A stretch of 15,875 nt of DNA from Flemingiibacterium sp045600005 (lineage in GTDB: Bacteria > Bacillota > Clostridia > Oscillospirales > CAG-272): assembly GCA_045600005.1 (NCBI GenBank), contig JAZRXB010000021.1, positions 1 to 15,875 of the forward strand, read 5' to 3'. The notes below the pieces were generated by a model. It saw only the letters and a list, made by a program, of their open reading frames with translations. It was not told where the DNA came from and did not search any database. The translations under genes were made by a program, and so were the position numbers. Of the stretch, positions 8,128-14,514 are shown in pieces (the first letter of the stretch is position 1; each line of letters begins with the position of its first letter).

Positions 8128-8135
8128 AAACAAGT

Positions 8136-8174
8136 AAACAGGCGCAGTTCCCGTGCGGGAACTGCGCCTGTTTT
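8136..8174. terminator. Bidirectional terminator between GH39-like and BMC-T genes
   Basis: A perfect 17-bp stem (8136-8152 and 8157-8173) has a GTGC loop and ends in TTTT on the plus strand. On the minus strand the same stem runs into TTTACTTGTTTTT. It lies 9 bases after the GH39-like stop and can also end the convergent BMC-T transcript. Confidence 0.9.
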
Positions 8175-8263
8175 GCATGTTGGGAGGATAAACGATCATT
8201 TTTTGCACGGATTACCGGAAGGTTCGCAGGATGGCGTATGTCAAGTCCGATTTCACCGGCAGG

Positions 8264-8974
8264 TCAGCCGGGAAAACGCTCTCTGCCGGGCGAGACCGGC
8301 TCGGAACCCATCGCGCGGAGAAGCGGCAGTCCGACTTCACGGGCGGCTTTCACGGCGGCGAGCGCAGCCGACGCTTCGCCCGAAAAGGCGAGGATCACTT
8401 CGTTGGAATGGCTCGTGCCGACCGAGGGGGTCATGTAGCGGACGATCTCGACCGGCGCGGCTTTCAGAGCGCGGTCGGCGAGGACGAGTCCGATGGCGGC
8501 GGGCGAAGCGGCGAGGAAACCGAACGCTTCGTCCCGCTTTGCGCCGAACGCTTTCGAGACGACCTCTCCCGCACGCGCGGTATAGGCGAATTCCAGGTGC
8601 CCGGCGGCGCTGATATAGACCCCGCCCGCGTTCCGGTCGATGCCGTCAAGCGTCAGCTCGACCGCGCGGCGCACGTCGGAAAGGTCGCGTCCGCCCAGCA
8701 CGAGATAGCTGCCGTGACCGCCCCAGCCCTTTGTGTCGCGGGGAAGCTCGACCGAAACGAGCGTGGTCGAGGTGTTTTTCACCGCGTCGTCGGCGGCGAC
8801 GATCTGCCCCGCCGCGCCGGTGCGGGAGGAGATCAGTCCGAGACAGGCGATCTCGGGCGGGAGGTGCATCGCGTCCCGAAGCTGCGGCGAGACGCCGGAT
8901 AACGTCAGCCCGATGGTGTCAAGCAGCGCCGTGCCGACGAATTCGGGCGCGGGACAAGCGGAAAAATCAATCAT
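8264..8974 (-). CDS. PduB/EtuA-type tandem-BMC-domain (BMC-T) microcompartment shell protein, orphan
   Basis: A 236-residue protein with two BMC domains. Characteristic PduB-type segments are EFVGTALLDTIGL (11-23), SSRTGAAGQIVAADDAVKNT (49-68), VELPRDTKGWGGHGS (75-89), GHLEFAYTARAGEVVSKAFG (125-144) and TSHSNEVILAFSG (187-199), ending with GSEP. Proteins of this class form pseudohexameric trimers with a gated pore in shells such as the propanediol and ethanolamine compartments. The start is ATG at 8974, overlapping the end of the upstream DUF3006-like gene by 8 bases, so translation is probably coupled. No BMC-H, BMC-P or signature enzyme gene is in the window. It may serve a compartment encoded elsewhere, or be a solitary shell paralogue. 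Assignment to the family is firm; function is open. Confidence 0.9.
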   Translation of the reverse strand: MIDFSACPAPEFVGTALLDTIGLTLSGVSPQLRDAMHLPPEIACLGLISSRTGAAGQIVAADDAVKNTSTTLVSVELPRDTKGWGGHGSYLVLGGRDLSDVRRAVELTLDGIDRNAGGVYISAAGHLEFAYTARAGEVVSKAFGAKRDEAFGFLAASPAAIGLVLADRALKAAPVEIVRYMTPSVGTSHSNEVILAFSGEASAALAAVKAAREVGLPLLRAMGSEPVSPGRERFPG

Positions 8975-9263
8975 GAGAGCCTTTCCAACTGTCGGAAAAC
9001 GGTTTTTTACCGAACAGTCTCTGCATACGCTTCCGGTTTTTTTCCAGACGGCGGGTCGTCCCGTCCGGGTCGGGACGGGCGGAGAGAAAAGCGCCGTCGT
9101 CAGAAAAGAGAACGGTGAACGTTTCGCCGTCGGCGGGCAGGAAACCGAGCGTGTCCGCGGCAAAGGTGTGGAGCTTCTGCTCCTCACCCTCGGCGAGGAC
9201 GAGCCGGGAGCCGTCGGCAGCCGTCTCGGTGCGGTCGGCGGTATAACGTTCGGTACGCGGCAT
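8967..9263 (-). CDS. Small DUF3006-like protein upstream of BMC-T
   Basis: A 98-residue protein resembling DUF3006: the N-terminal strand RYTADRTETAADGSRLVLAEG, a middle GFLPADGETFTVLFSDDGAFL, and a charged C-terminal helix TRRLEKNRKRMQRLFGK. This is the usual arrangement of a small beta domain ending in a basic helix with a 'R..RM.RLF' pattern. The role of DUF3006 is unknown. The start is ATG at 9263 after AAAGGAG with a spacing of about 9. It is first in a two-gene operon with the BMC-T gene, driven by the promoter at 9311-9339, which suggests a linked role. Confidence 0.75.
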   Translation of the reverse strand: MPRTERYTADRTETAADGSRLVLAEGEEQKLHTFAADTLGFLPADGETFTVLFSDDGAFLSARPDPDGTTRRLEKNRKRMQRLFGKKPFSDSWKGSHD

Positions 9264-9310
9264 GGCTTTTGTCTCCTTTCCGGCAGAACATATGAATTTC
9301 AGTTTCCTTC

Positions 9311-9339
9311 ATTATATCAGACGGCGGGCGGTTTGTCAA
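9311..9339 (-). promoter_or_regulatory. Consensus sigma-A promoter for the DUF3006/BMC-T operon
   Basis: On the minus strand: TTGACA (9339-9334), 17-base spacer, TATAAT (9316-9311), a perfect consensus match. It is divergent from the GH99-like promoter at 9393-9421. The 53 bases between the two -35 boxes could hold a shared operator. Confidence 0.9.
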
Positions 9340-9366
9340 GTCCGGCGGAACCGAAATGTTTGACTT

Positions 9367-9385
9367 TGACAGGTTCGATGTTCGG
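9367..9385 (+). promoter_or_regulatory. Candidate activator site, copy 1
   Basis: TGACAGGTTCGATGTTCGG, just upstream of the -35 box, matches the sequence at 10805-10823 in 16 of 19 positions, at nearly the same distance from the promoter of the paralogous gene. It is a candidate site for the AraC-family regulator (inference), although simple duplication of the promoter region could also explain it. Confidence 0.4.
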
Positions 9386-9392
9386 ATTTTCC

Positions 9393-9421
9393 TTGACAAA
9401 TCCGCCCGTCTGTGCTACAAT
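9393..9421 (+). promoter_or_regulatory. Sigma-A promoter for the first GH99-like gene
   Basis: TTGACA (9393-9398), 17-base spacer, TACAAT (9416-9421). The leader has a small hairpin, GACCG/CGGTC at 9433-9448, then AAGGAG at 9464-9469. Confidence 0.85.
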
Positions 9422-9475
9422 AGGCAGAGGACGACCGCATGAACGGTCAAATTAACATAGAATAAGGAGTTCACC

Positions 9476-10687
9476 ATGTACAACATCAAGCTCGAATCCT
9501 ACGTGCCGGAACCGAAGCCCGCGACGAGCGACCGGATCGTCGCCGCTCATTACTATGCCGCATGGAAGTACGGCGCGGCCCGCATCCACAACGGCTTCAA
9601 CGATCTGTCGGTCAACTTCCCGCAGAACACCCCTCTGATGGGCTACTACGATGAGGAAAATCCCGAGGTCTGCGACTGGGAGATCAAGTGGGCGACCGAG
9701 CATGGCATCAACTGCTTCATTTACTGCTGGTACCGCAACCTCGACAACATGGGCAAGCCCGTCACTGATAAGGACCTTCGCTGCGGTCACGGCATCCATG
9801 AGGCGCTGTTCAACGCGAAGTATCAGAAGTACATGAAGTTCGCCATCATGTTCGAGGCTTCTCCGCGCTGGGGCGGCACGGACGAGGAGGATATGGTCGA
9901 CCACCTCATGCCCTTCTGGATGGAGACCTACTTCAAGCGCGAGAACTATCTCGTCATCGACAACAAGCCGGTGCTGTTCGTCTACAACCCGTGGCGTCTC
10001 CAGAAGGAATGCTTCAAGAGCGCCGAGAGCCAGCGTGAGACCTTCGACCGCTGCCGCGAATTCGCGCGCAAGGCAGGCTTCGACGGTCTGACCATCGCTG
10101 TCTGTGACACGAGAATGGATACCTACGACGCCATGATGGAGCGCGGCTACGACTTCCGCTTCGGCTACAACGCAGGTTACAGCCCGAAGGAAAGCTATCC
10201 GCCGGAAGACAGCATCATCGACGCGCAGTGCGAGCTTTTCCAGAAGCGCCTTGCCATCGACCCGATGCGCCACATCCCGACTGCAAGCTGCTTCTCCGAC
10301 CCGACGCCGCGCACCACGCAGCACTGGATCGACATGGGCTACGGCTTCCAGAACTGCAAGATCTGGTATCTCCAGCCCGAAAATTACCGTAAAGTCCTGG
10401 AGCGCATGAAGGCGATGTCCGACGCTCTGCCGGACGGCGCGTGGGCGAAGAAGATCATGATGATCGACAACTGGAACGAGTGGGACGAGGGTCACTTCGT
10501 ATCGCCGAGCCATCAGTTCGGTTTCCGTTATCTCGAAGCCATCCGTGAAGTGCTGACCGCGCGCGACAATCTGCCGGATTACCGCACGCCTCAGGATCAG
10601 GGCTTCACCGGCTACAACAAGTCGTGGGTCACGCCCGATTTCGCAGAGTTCTGCGCAAAGCGTCTTGCCGAAAAGGAAGGCAAATGA
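9476..10687 (+). CDS. GH99-like / WbsX-family protein, paralogue 1
   Basis: A 403-residue TIM-barrel protein of the WbsX (GH99-like) family. Seen: VAAHYYAAWKYGAARIHNGF at the first strand, NTPLMGYYDEENPEVCDWEIKWATEHGINCFIYCWYRN, and WNEWDEG with E335 and E338. In GH99 endo-alpha-mannosidases the matching NEWxEG motif holds two glutamates, also three apart, that act in catalysis. WbsX proteins are often annotated as glycosyltransferases, but the conserved acids favour hydrolysis; the substrate is unknown. There is no signal peptide, so it is cytosolic. The start is ATG at 9476 with AAGGAG 6 bases upstream. It ends 21 bases before a strong terminator. Its closest relative in the window is the next gene. 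Confidence 0.88.
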   Translation: MYNIKLESYVPEPKPATSDRIVAAHYYAAWKYGAARIHNGFNDLSVNFPQNTPLMGYYDEENPEVCDWEIKWATEHGINCFIYCWYRNLDNMGKPVTDKDLRCGHGIHEALFNAKYQKYMKFAIMFEASPRWGGTDEEDMVDHLMPFWMETYFKRENYLVIDNKPVLFVYNPWRLQKECFKSAESQRETFDRCREFARKAGFDGLTIAVCDTRMDTYDAMMERGYDFRFGYNAGYSPKESYPPEDSIIDAQCELFQKRLAIDPMRHIPTASCFSDPTPRTTQHWIDMGYGFQNCKIWYLQPENYRKVLERMKAMSDALPDGAWAKKIMMIDNWNEWDEGHFVSPSHQFGFRYLEAIREVLTARDNLPDYRTPQDQGFTGYNKSWVTPDFAEFCAKRLAEKEGK

Positions 10688-10708
10688 TCGCGTGTTCTGA
10701 AAAGACAG

Positions 10709-10744
10709 GCCGTTCCCGGCGGTTTTCCGCCGGGAACGGCTTTT
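10709..10744 (+). terminator. Terminator after the first GH99-like gene
   Basis: A perfect 14-bp GC-rich stem (10709-10722 and 10727-10740), loop TTTT, then TTTT. The second GH99-like gene therefore needs, and has, its own promoter. Confidence 0.93.
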
Positions 10745-10757
10745 GTGATCACGGTTT

Positions 10758-10796
10758 CTGCAAAAGGACCGAAAACCTGTTTTCAGTCTTATGATG
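10758..10796 (+). repeat. Dispersed hairpin repeat, copy 1
   Basis: About 39 bases, from CTGC to TTATGATG, similar to 14571-14610. The last 26 bases match in 24 positions. The inner stem pairs GAC with GTC here but GAT with ATC in the other copy, so that pair changes on both sides. It lies between a terminator and the next promoter. Confidence 0.6.
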
Positions 10797-10804
10797 TTTC
10801 ATTC

Positions 10805-10823
10805 TGACAGGTCGGATGTTTGG
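10805..10823 (+). promoter_or_regulatory. Candidate activator site, copy 2
   Basis: TGACAGGTCGGATGTTTGG, 8 bases upstream of the -35 box of the second GH99-like gene. It matches copy 1 at 9367-9385 in 16 of 19 positions. Confidence 0.4.
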
Positions 10824-10831
10824 TTTTCGCC

Positions 10832-10860
10832 TTGACTTCATCCCGCCGCTGTGGTAAAAT
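10832..10860 (+). promoter_or_regulatory. Sigma-A promoter for the second GH99-like gene
   Basis: TTGACT (10832-10837), 17-base spacer, TAAAAT (10855-10860). The resulting leader carries the 50-bp repeat and its flanking direct repeats. Confidence 0.8.
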
Positions 10861-10870
10861 GAACGCAGAA

Positions 10871-10940
10871 TCCAAACTTGTAGACGATTGTTTAATGCTT
10901 AAAGACGACAAACGTTATAATAAAATCCGTCCAAACTTGT
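10871..10940. repeat. 50-bp dispersed repeat (intact copy) between 11-bp direct repeats
   Basis: TCCAAACTTGT occurs at 10871-10881 and 10930-10940. The sequence in between, 10881-10930 counting the shared edge bases, is the same 50-mer found split at 15502-15830 (46 of 50 identical once the two insertions there are removed). The edges of the 50-mer coincide with the inner edges of the direct repeats, as expected of a small insertion with an 11-bp target duplication. The element ends 1 base before the ribosome site region of the second GH99-like gene, so it forms most of that leader. Confidence 0.75.
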
Positions 10941-10954
10941 GAAAGGAGAAAACC

Positions 10955-12175
10955 ATGTACAACATTAAACTTTCAAGCTATGTTCCCGAACCGAAGCCGG
11001 TCACGACCGACCGGATCGTTGCCGCTCACTATTATCCCGCGTGGAAGCGCGGCGCGGCGCGTCTGCACAACGGATTCGACGATCTTGCCGAACGCTTCCC
11101 GGAGAACACGCCTTTGATGGGCTACTACGACGAGGAAAACCCCGAGGTCTGCGACTGGGAGATCAAATGGGCGGTCGAGCACGGCATCAACTGCTTCGTC
11201 TACTGCTGGTACCGCAATCACGAGAACACCGGCAAACCGATCACGGTCGACGACCTGCGCTGCGGTCACGGCATCCATGAAGCGCTGTTCCACGCGCGGT
11301 ACCGCAATTTCATCAGGTTTGCCATCATGTTTGAGAACGCGCCGCGCTGGGGAAGCACGACCCGCGAGGACCTTCTTGAAAACCTCATGCCGTTCTGGAC
11401 CGAGCAGTATTTCAGAAAGGACAACTATCTGAAAATCGACGGAAAGCCGGTGCTGTTCTTCTGCGCGCAGTGGAGATTTGAGCTCGACCATATCTTCGCA
11501 GACGCGGAGGATCAGCGCGAAACGTTCGAGCGCTGCCGAGAATACGCGAAGGCGCAGGGCTTCCCCGGACTGATCATCGCGGACGTGGACTGGGACGGCA
11601 GACCGATCAAAAGCGTGTTCGACGACCGCATGGCGCGCGGCTACGACTTCCGCTTCGGCTACAACAGCTGCTACAAGCCGACGTGCGATTTCCCGGAGCA
11701 GGAGGACGTCATCAAAGGGCAGGTCCTGTCCTATCAGAAGCGTCTCGCGCTCGACCCGATGCGTCACATCCCGACCGCAAGCTGTTTCTCCGACCCGACG
11801 CCGCGCACGACTGAACACTGGAACGATCTCGGCTTTCGGTTCAGCGAGCAGAAGGTCTGGTATCTGGAACCCGAAAATTTCCGCAGCGTGCTGGAACGCA
11901 TGAAGGCGATGTCCGACGCTCTGCCCGACGGCGCGTGGGCGAAAAAGATCATGATGATCGACAACTGGAACGAGTGGGACGAAGGGCATTACGTCTCGCC
12001 GAGCCACGGCTTCGGTTTCCGGTATTTGCAGGCGGTCCGCGAGGCGCTGACCGAATGCGACAATCTGCCCGACTACCGGATGCCGCAGGACATGGGCTTC
12101 ACCGGTTACAACACGTCGTGGGTCACGCCCGATTTCAGCGCGTTCTGCGAAAAGCGGCTCGCGGAAAAGAAATAA
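10955..12175 (+). CDS. GH99-like / WbsX-family protein, paralogue 2
   Basis: A 406-residue homologue of the preceding gene, alike over its whole length (MYNIKLSSYVPEPKPVTTDRI at the start, WVTPDFSAFCEKRLAEKK at the end). It keeps GYYDEENPEVCDWEIKWA and NEWDEG (E340, E343), so both copies should be active. Differences concentrate in the middle, for example LFFCAQWRFELDHIFADAED against LFVYNPWRLQKECFKSAES and a three-residue longer IADVDWDGRPIKS region, which may change substrate choice. The start is ATG at 10955 after AAAGGAG. There is no signal peptide. It has its own promoter and terminator; the leader contains the 50-bp repeat. Confidence 0.88.
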   Translation: MYNIKLSSYVPEPKPVTTDRIVAAHYYPAWKRGAARLHNGFDDLAERFPENTPLMGYYDEENPEVCDWEIKWAVEHGINCFVYCWYRNHENTGKPITVDDLRCGHGIHEALFHARYRNFIRFAIMFENAPRWGSTTREDLLENLMPFWTEQYFRKDNYLKIDGKPVLFFCAQWRFELDHIFADAEDQRETFERCREYAKAQGFPGLIIADVDWDGRPIKSVFDDRMARGYDFRFGYNSCYKPTCDFPEQEDVIKGQVLSYQKRLALDPMRHIPTASCFSDPTPRTTEHWNDLGFRFSEQKVWYLEPENFRSVLERMKAMSDALPDGAWAKKIMMIDNWNEWDEGHYVSPSHGFGFRYLQAVREALTECDNLPDYRMPQDMGFTGYNTSWVTPDFSAFCEKRLAEKK

Positions 12176-12193
12176 ACTGCTGTTTTTCAAAAC

Positions 12194-12233
12194 ACGTCCC
12201 TGTTCGGTTTGTCCGGACGGGGGCGTATTGTTT
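12194..12233 (+). terminator. Terminator after the second GH99-like gene
   Basis: A 14-bp stem with three G-U pairs (12194-12207 and 12213-12226), loop TTTGT, followed by ATTGTTT. It begins 18 bases after the stop codon. Confidence 0.75.
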
Positions 12234-12283
12234 CTGAAATCCGCGGCGGAATAAAACCTTCTGTAAACTTTCCGGGAATCCGA

Positions 12284-12312
12284 TTGACAGAAAAGGCGGG
12301 ATGCGGTATAAT
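12284..12312 (+). promoter_or_regulatory. Consensus sigma-A promoter for the DUF4003-yccF genes
   Basis: TTGACA (12284-12289), 17-base spacer, TATAAT (12307-12312), both boxes perfect. A GGAGG ribosome site is 9-13 bases before the ATG at 12349. Confidence 0.92.
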
Positions 12313-12348
12313 AGCATCAGAAACTGACGTTTATGGGAGGAATATCCG

Positions 12349-13356
12349 ATGAGTAGAGAACTGTCGATGCTGTACGGCACGTTCGCCGCAAACTGCGAAA
12401 GTATCCGTTCCGTTTTCAAAAAGAAAAACAGGGAAATGCAGGCGCTCTGCGCGGTCAGCTTCTGTCGGATGGGCATGGTCGCCGACCGGGAGAAGCTCGC
12501 TGAGATCAAAAAATATCTGAAAAAGCATACGGCCGCGTCGTCTCCGTTCCGCGGCGCGGCGATGATCCCGATCGTCTGCGCACTGTCGCTCGAAGAATCG
12601 CCGAAGGGGCTGTTCGGACGCACGGCAAAGGCGTATGAAGGATTGAAGGAGAATTATTCGCTGACCGACTATCTGCCGCTCGCCGCCTTTCTGCTGGCAG
12701 AACGGCTGACGGAGGAGGACTATGGACAGACGGCGGCACGCGCCGCGCTGATCAGCCGCCGGATGCGTCAGAAGCATCCGATCCTGGCGGGCGGCGAGGA
12801 CGTGATCTATGCCGCCGCGCTGGCAGCCGCCGGTCGGGACGCCGACGAAGCAGTTGACAGCGCGGAGAAAGCGATGACGCTCCTGTTTGCCGGCTTTTCA
12901 AAGAAAAGCGCCGTTCATTCGCTCGCCTATACGCTGACGGCGGGAGAGGGTGCGGTCGATGAGCGCTGCGGACAGATCCTCGAGCTTGCTTCGCTGCTCG
13001 CTGACCGTGGACTTTCCTACGCTTCGCCTGTCGAGCTGACGGCGCTCGGAACGGCGGCGGGCGGCGCGGTTCCGCTCACACTGGCGGATGAGATCGTCGA
13101 GCTTGAGACGCTCCTCGGACGGCTGAAGGATTTTGCGGGGAAGGGCGCGGAGGAAAAGCGCCGGGTGATCGCTGCGCTTCTGGCGCGCGCCGGAAAGGGC
13201 GGCGAGCCGCTCGACGGAACGATGTACTGGTTCACGGCGGCCGCTTTCCTGACAAAGCTCGAAGCCGAACAGCTCCGGGTCTGTCTGGCGGCTGCGGCTG
13301 CGGTCACGGCTGCGGTCGGCACGGTGGGCGCGGTTCGCGCGAAATCCGGGAAATGA
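12349..13356 (+). CDS. DUF4003 family protein
   Basis: A 335-residue, largely helical protein of unknown function. It matches the DUF4003 pattern: LCAVSFCRMGMVADREKLAEIKKYLKKH, the core AYEGLKENYSLTDYLPLAAFLLAE, and ISRRMRQKHPILAGGEDVIYAAALAA, where a run of conserved positions precedes a leucine/alanine-rich helix. No signal peptide is present. The last about 25 residues (LAAAAAVTAAVGTVGAVRA) are alanine- and valine-rich and could be a membrane anchor. The start is ATG at 12349 behind a good GGAGG. The yccF-like gene begins 12 bases after its stop, so the two form an operon. Confidence 0.8.
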   Translation: MSRELSMLYGTFAANCESIRSVFKKKNREMQALCAVSFCRMGMVADREKLAEIKKYLKKHTAASSPFRGAAMIPIVCALSLEESPKGLFGRTAKAYEGLKENYSLTDYLPLAAFLLAERLTEEDYGQTAARAALISRRMRQKHPILAGGEDVIYAAALAAAGRDADEAVDSAEKAMTLLFAGFSKKSAVHSLAYTLTAGEGAVDERCGQILELASLLADRGLSYASPVELTALGTAAGGAVPLTLADEIVELETLLGRLKDFAGKGAEEKRRVIAALLARAGKGGEPLDGTMYWFTAAAFLTKLEAEQLRVCLAAAAAVTAAVGTVGAVRAKSGK

Positions 13357-13368
13357 GGCGGCGGGCAG

Positions 13369-13731
13369 ATGCTTCGTTTTCTCGGTAATGTGATCTGGTT
13401 TCTGCTCGGCGGGCTGATCCTGTCGATCCTGTGGTTCCTGTTCGGCATTCTCTGGTGCATCACGATAATCGGCATCCCGCTCGGAAAGCAGTGCTTCAAG
13501 TTCGCAAAGCTCACGCTGACGCCGTTCGGAAAAACGGTCAGAACGTCCCAGCGGACGTTTCCGCTTCTTGTCAATGTGATCTGGATCCTGCTGTCCGGCG
13601 GTGAGCTGGCGATCCTTCACGCTTCGCTCGGACTTGCCTTCTGCGTGACGATCGTCGGGATCCCGTTCGGCTTGCAGCACTTCAAGCTCGCAGAGCTTGC
13701 GCTGTTTCCGTTTGGCTCAGAGGTGGAGTAA
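13369..13731 (+). CDS. YccF-family inner membrane protein
   Basis: A 120-residue membrane protein with two copies of the YccF domain (formerly DUF307). The halves are FLGNVIWFLLGGLILSILWFLFGILWCITIIGIPLGKQCFKFAKLTLTPFGK and LVNVIWILLSGGELAILHASLGLAFCVTIVGIPFGLQHFKLAELALFPFGSEV, each a hairpin of hydrophobic segments around the hallmark GIP.G.Q.FK.A. motif. The role is unknown. ATG at 13369 follows GGCGGG. It is downstream partner of the DUF4003 gene and convergent with the DtxR-like gene. Confidence 0.92.
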   Translation: MLRFLGNVIWFLLGGLILSILWFLFGILWCITIIGIPLGKQCFKFAKLTLTPFGKTVRTSQRTFPLLVNVIWILLSGGELAILHASLGLAFCVTIVGIPFGLQHFKLAELALFPFGSEVE

Positions 13732-13754
13732 GGCGGAACGCAGGCAAAAACTTC

Positions 13755-13788
13755 AAAAAAAACGCCGGAAAGGTTTTCCTTTCCGGCG
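13755..13788 (-). terminator. Minus-strand terminator
   Basis: An 11-bp stem CGCCGGAAAGG/CCTTTCCGGCG (13763-13773 and 13778-13788) with a TTTT loop. The eight A's at 13755-13762 read as a T tract on the minus strand, so it ends transcription coming from the DtxR-like gene. For yccF-like transcripts on the plus strand it lacks a T tract. Confidence 0.85.
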
Positions 13789-13816
13789 GTCCTGCGCTCA
13801 GACTGCGGCGGCAGTT

Positions 13817-13975
13817 CTATTTCCGACAGATGATCTCCCGCATGAAGTTCAGAAAACTTCCGGACGACGCGGCTGCGCACAGGGAAACGATCGAAAGAAG
13901 CAGAGCGGCAGCGGTGAAACGTTTCCGAATCCCGCGGATTTTTCCCTCTGCTGATCAGCGGTTCATCCGGTACAT
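13817..13975 (-). pseudogene. Possible small membrane peptide interrupted by TGA
   Basis: Downstream of the DtxR-like gene, a minus-strand frame reads MYRMNR, then TGA at 13957-13955, then 45 residues with a basic N-terminus and a clear hydrophobic segment (KIRGIRKRFTAAALLLSIVSLCAAAS), ending FLNFMREIICRK and TAG. The protein-like basic-hydrophobic pattern stands out in this 250-base gap. No ATG, GTG or TTG lies between the TGA and the hydrophobic part; an AGAGGG sits 4 bases before an ATC codon. It may be a decayed small gene, a peptide with a rare start, or chance. Confidence 0.25.
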
Positions 13976-13987
13976 CGGACGGAACGG

Positions 13988-14374
13988 TCAGCTGCGGGGC
14001 GATTTGGAACCTCTCTCCAGTATGTGTTTTTTGAGCGCAAGGAAGGTCGCATCGCTGATATCATGTTCGATCTTGCAGGCGTCTTCGGCGGCTGTCTCGG
14101 CGTCTACGCCAAGGGCGACCAGCGCGTTTGTCAGAACGATATGACGTTCATAGATCCGCTGTGCCGTTTTCAGACCCTCGTTGGTCAGAATGAGACGACC
14201 GTCGTTTTCCATCACGATCAATCCGCCGTTTTTGAGCAGATTCACCGCACGGCTTACGCTCGGCTTGGAATAGCCCATATATTCGCTCACGTCAATGGAA
14301 TGGACGCTTTTCAGTTTCTTTGACAGGATATATATTGTTTCCAGATACATTTCTCCGGATTCCAGCAGCTGCAT
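13988..14374 (-). CDS. DtxR/MntR-family metal-dependent regulator, short form
   Basis: A 128-residue repressor-type protein with an N-terminal winged HTH (SVHSIDVSEYMGYSKPSVSRAVNLLKNGGLIVMENDGRLILTNEG) and a metal-binding dimerisation domain (AQRIYERHIVLTNALVALGVDAETAAEDACKIEHDIS). There is no SH3-like C-terminal domain, so the length is like MntR. The ligand pattern is closer to DtxR/IdeR: M9 instead of the MntR aspartate, and C100 with E103 and H104 in DACKIEH. Iron or manganese sensing is therefore open. The start is ATG at 14374 with AGGAGG overlapping the palindrome CCTGATATCAGG (14386-14397). Its targets are not in the window. It appears lower in GC than its neighbours, hinting at separate origin. 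Confidence 0.92.
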   Translation of the reverse strand: MQLLESGEMYLETIYILSKKLKSVHSIDVSEYMGYSKPSVSRAVNLLKNGGLIVMENDGRLILTNEGLKTAQRIYERHIVLTNALVALGVDAETAAEDACKIEHDISDATFLALKKHILERGSKSPRS

Positions 14375-14385
14375 ATTGACTTCCT

Positions 14386-14397
14386 CCTGATATCAGG
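14386..14397. promoter_or_regulatory. 12-bp palindrome over the ribosome site of the DtxR-like gene
   Basis: CCTGATATCAGG is a perfect palindrome whose minus-strand end is part of the AGGAGG ribosome site. It could be an autoregulatory operator, or pairing could mask the ribosome site. Confidence 0.35.
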
Positions 14398-14421
14398 CGA
14401 GTTAAGTATCTCCATTAAAAC

Positions 14422-14450
14422 ATTTTACCATATGAACAGGGTGAAGTCAA
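14422..14450 (-). promoter_or_regulatory. Sigma-A promoter for the DtxR-like gene
   Basis: On the minus strand: TTGACT (14450-14445), 17-base spacer, TAAAAT (14427-14422). The start would be near 14415, giving a leader of about 40 bases. Confidence 0.82.
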
Positions 14451-14514
14451 GAGTATTCGGCAAATTTCTTCATTTTCTTCTGAAAACAGACAGAAAAAAC
14501 AGAAAAGAGAGACC

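Noticed and set aside
10916..10921. TATAAT in the 50-bp repeat as a second promoter
   Set aside because: The best upstream hexamer (TTGTTT at 10888-10893) is 22 bases away, too far for sigma-A.
10973..12190. 405-residue minus-strand open frame opposite the second GH99-like gene
   Set aside because: Antisense shadow rich in V, R, D and E; a similar shadow is opposite the first paralogue, as expected from shared codon bias.
13955..13957. TGA as a selenocysteine codon in the small peptide frame
   Set aside because: Other genes here end in TGA and no convincing bacterial SECIS hairpin directly after the codon was seen; decay or chance is simpler.
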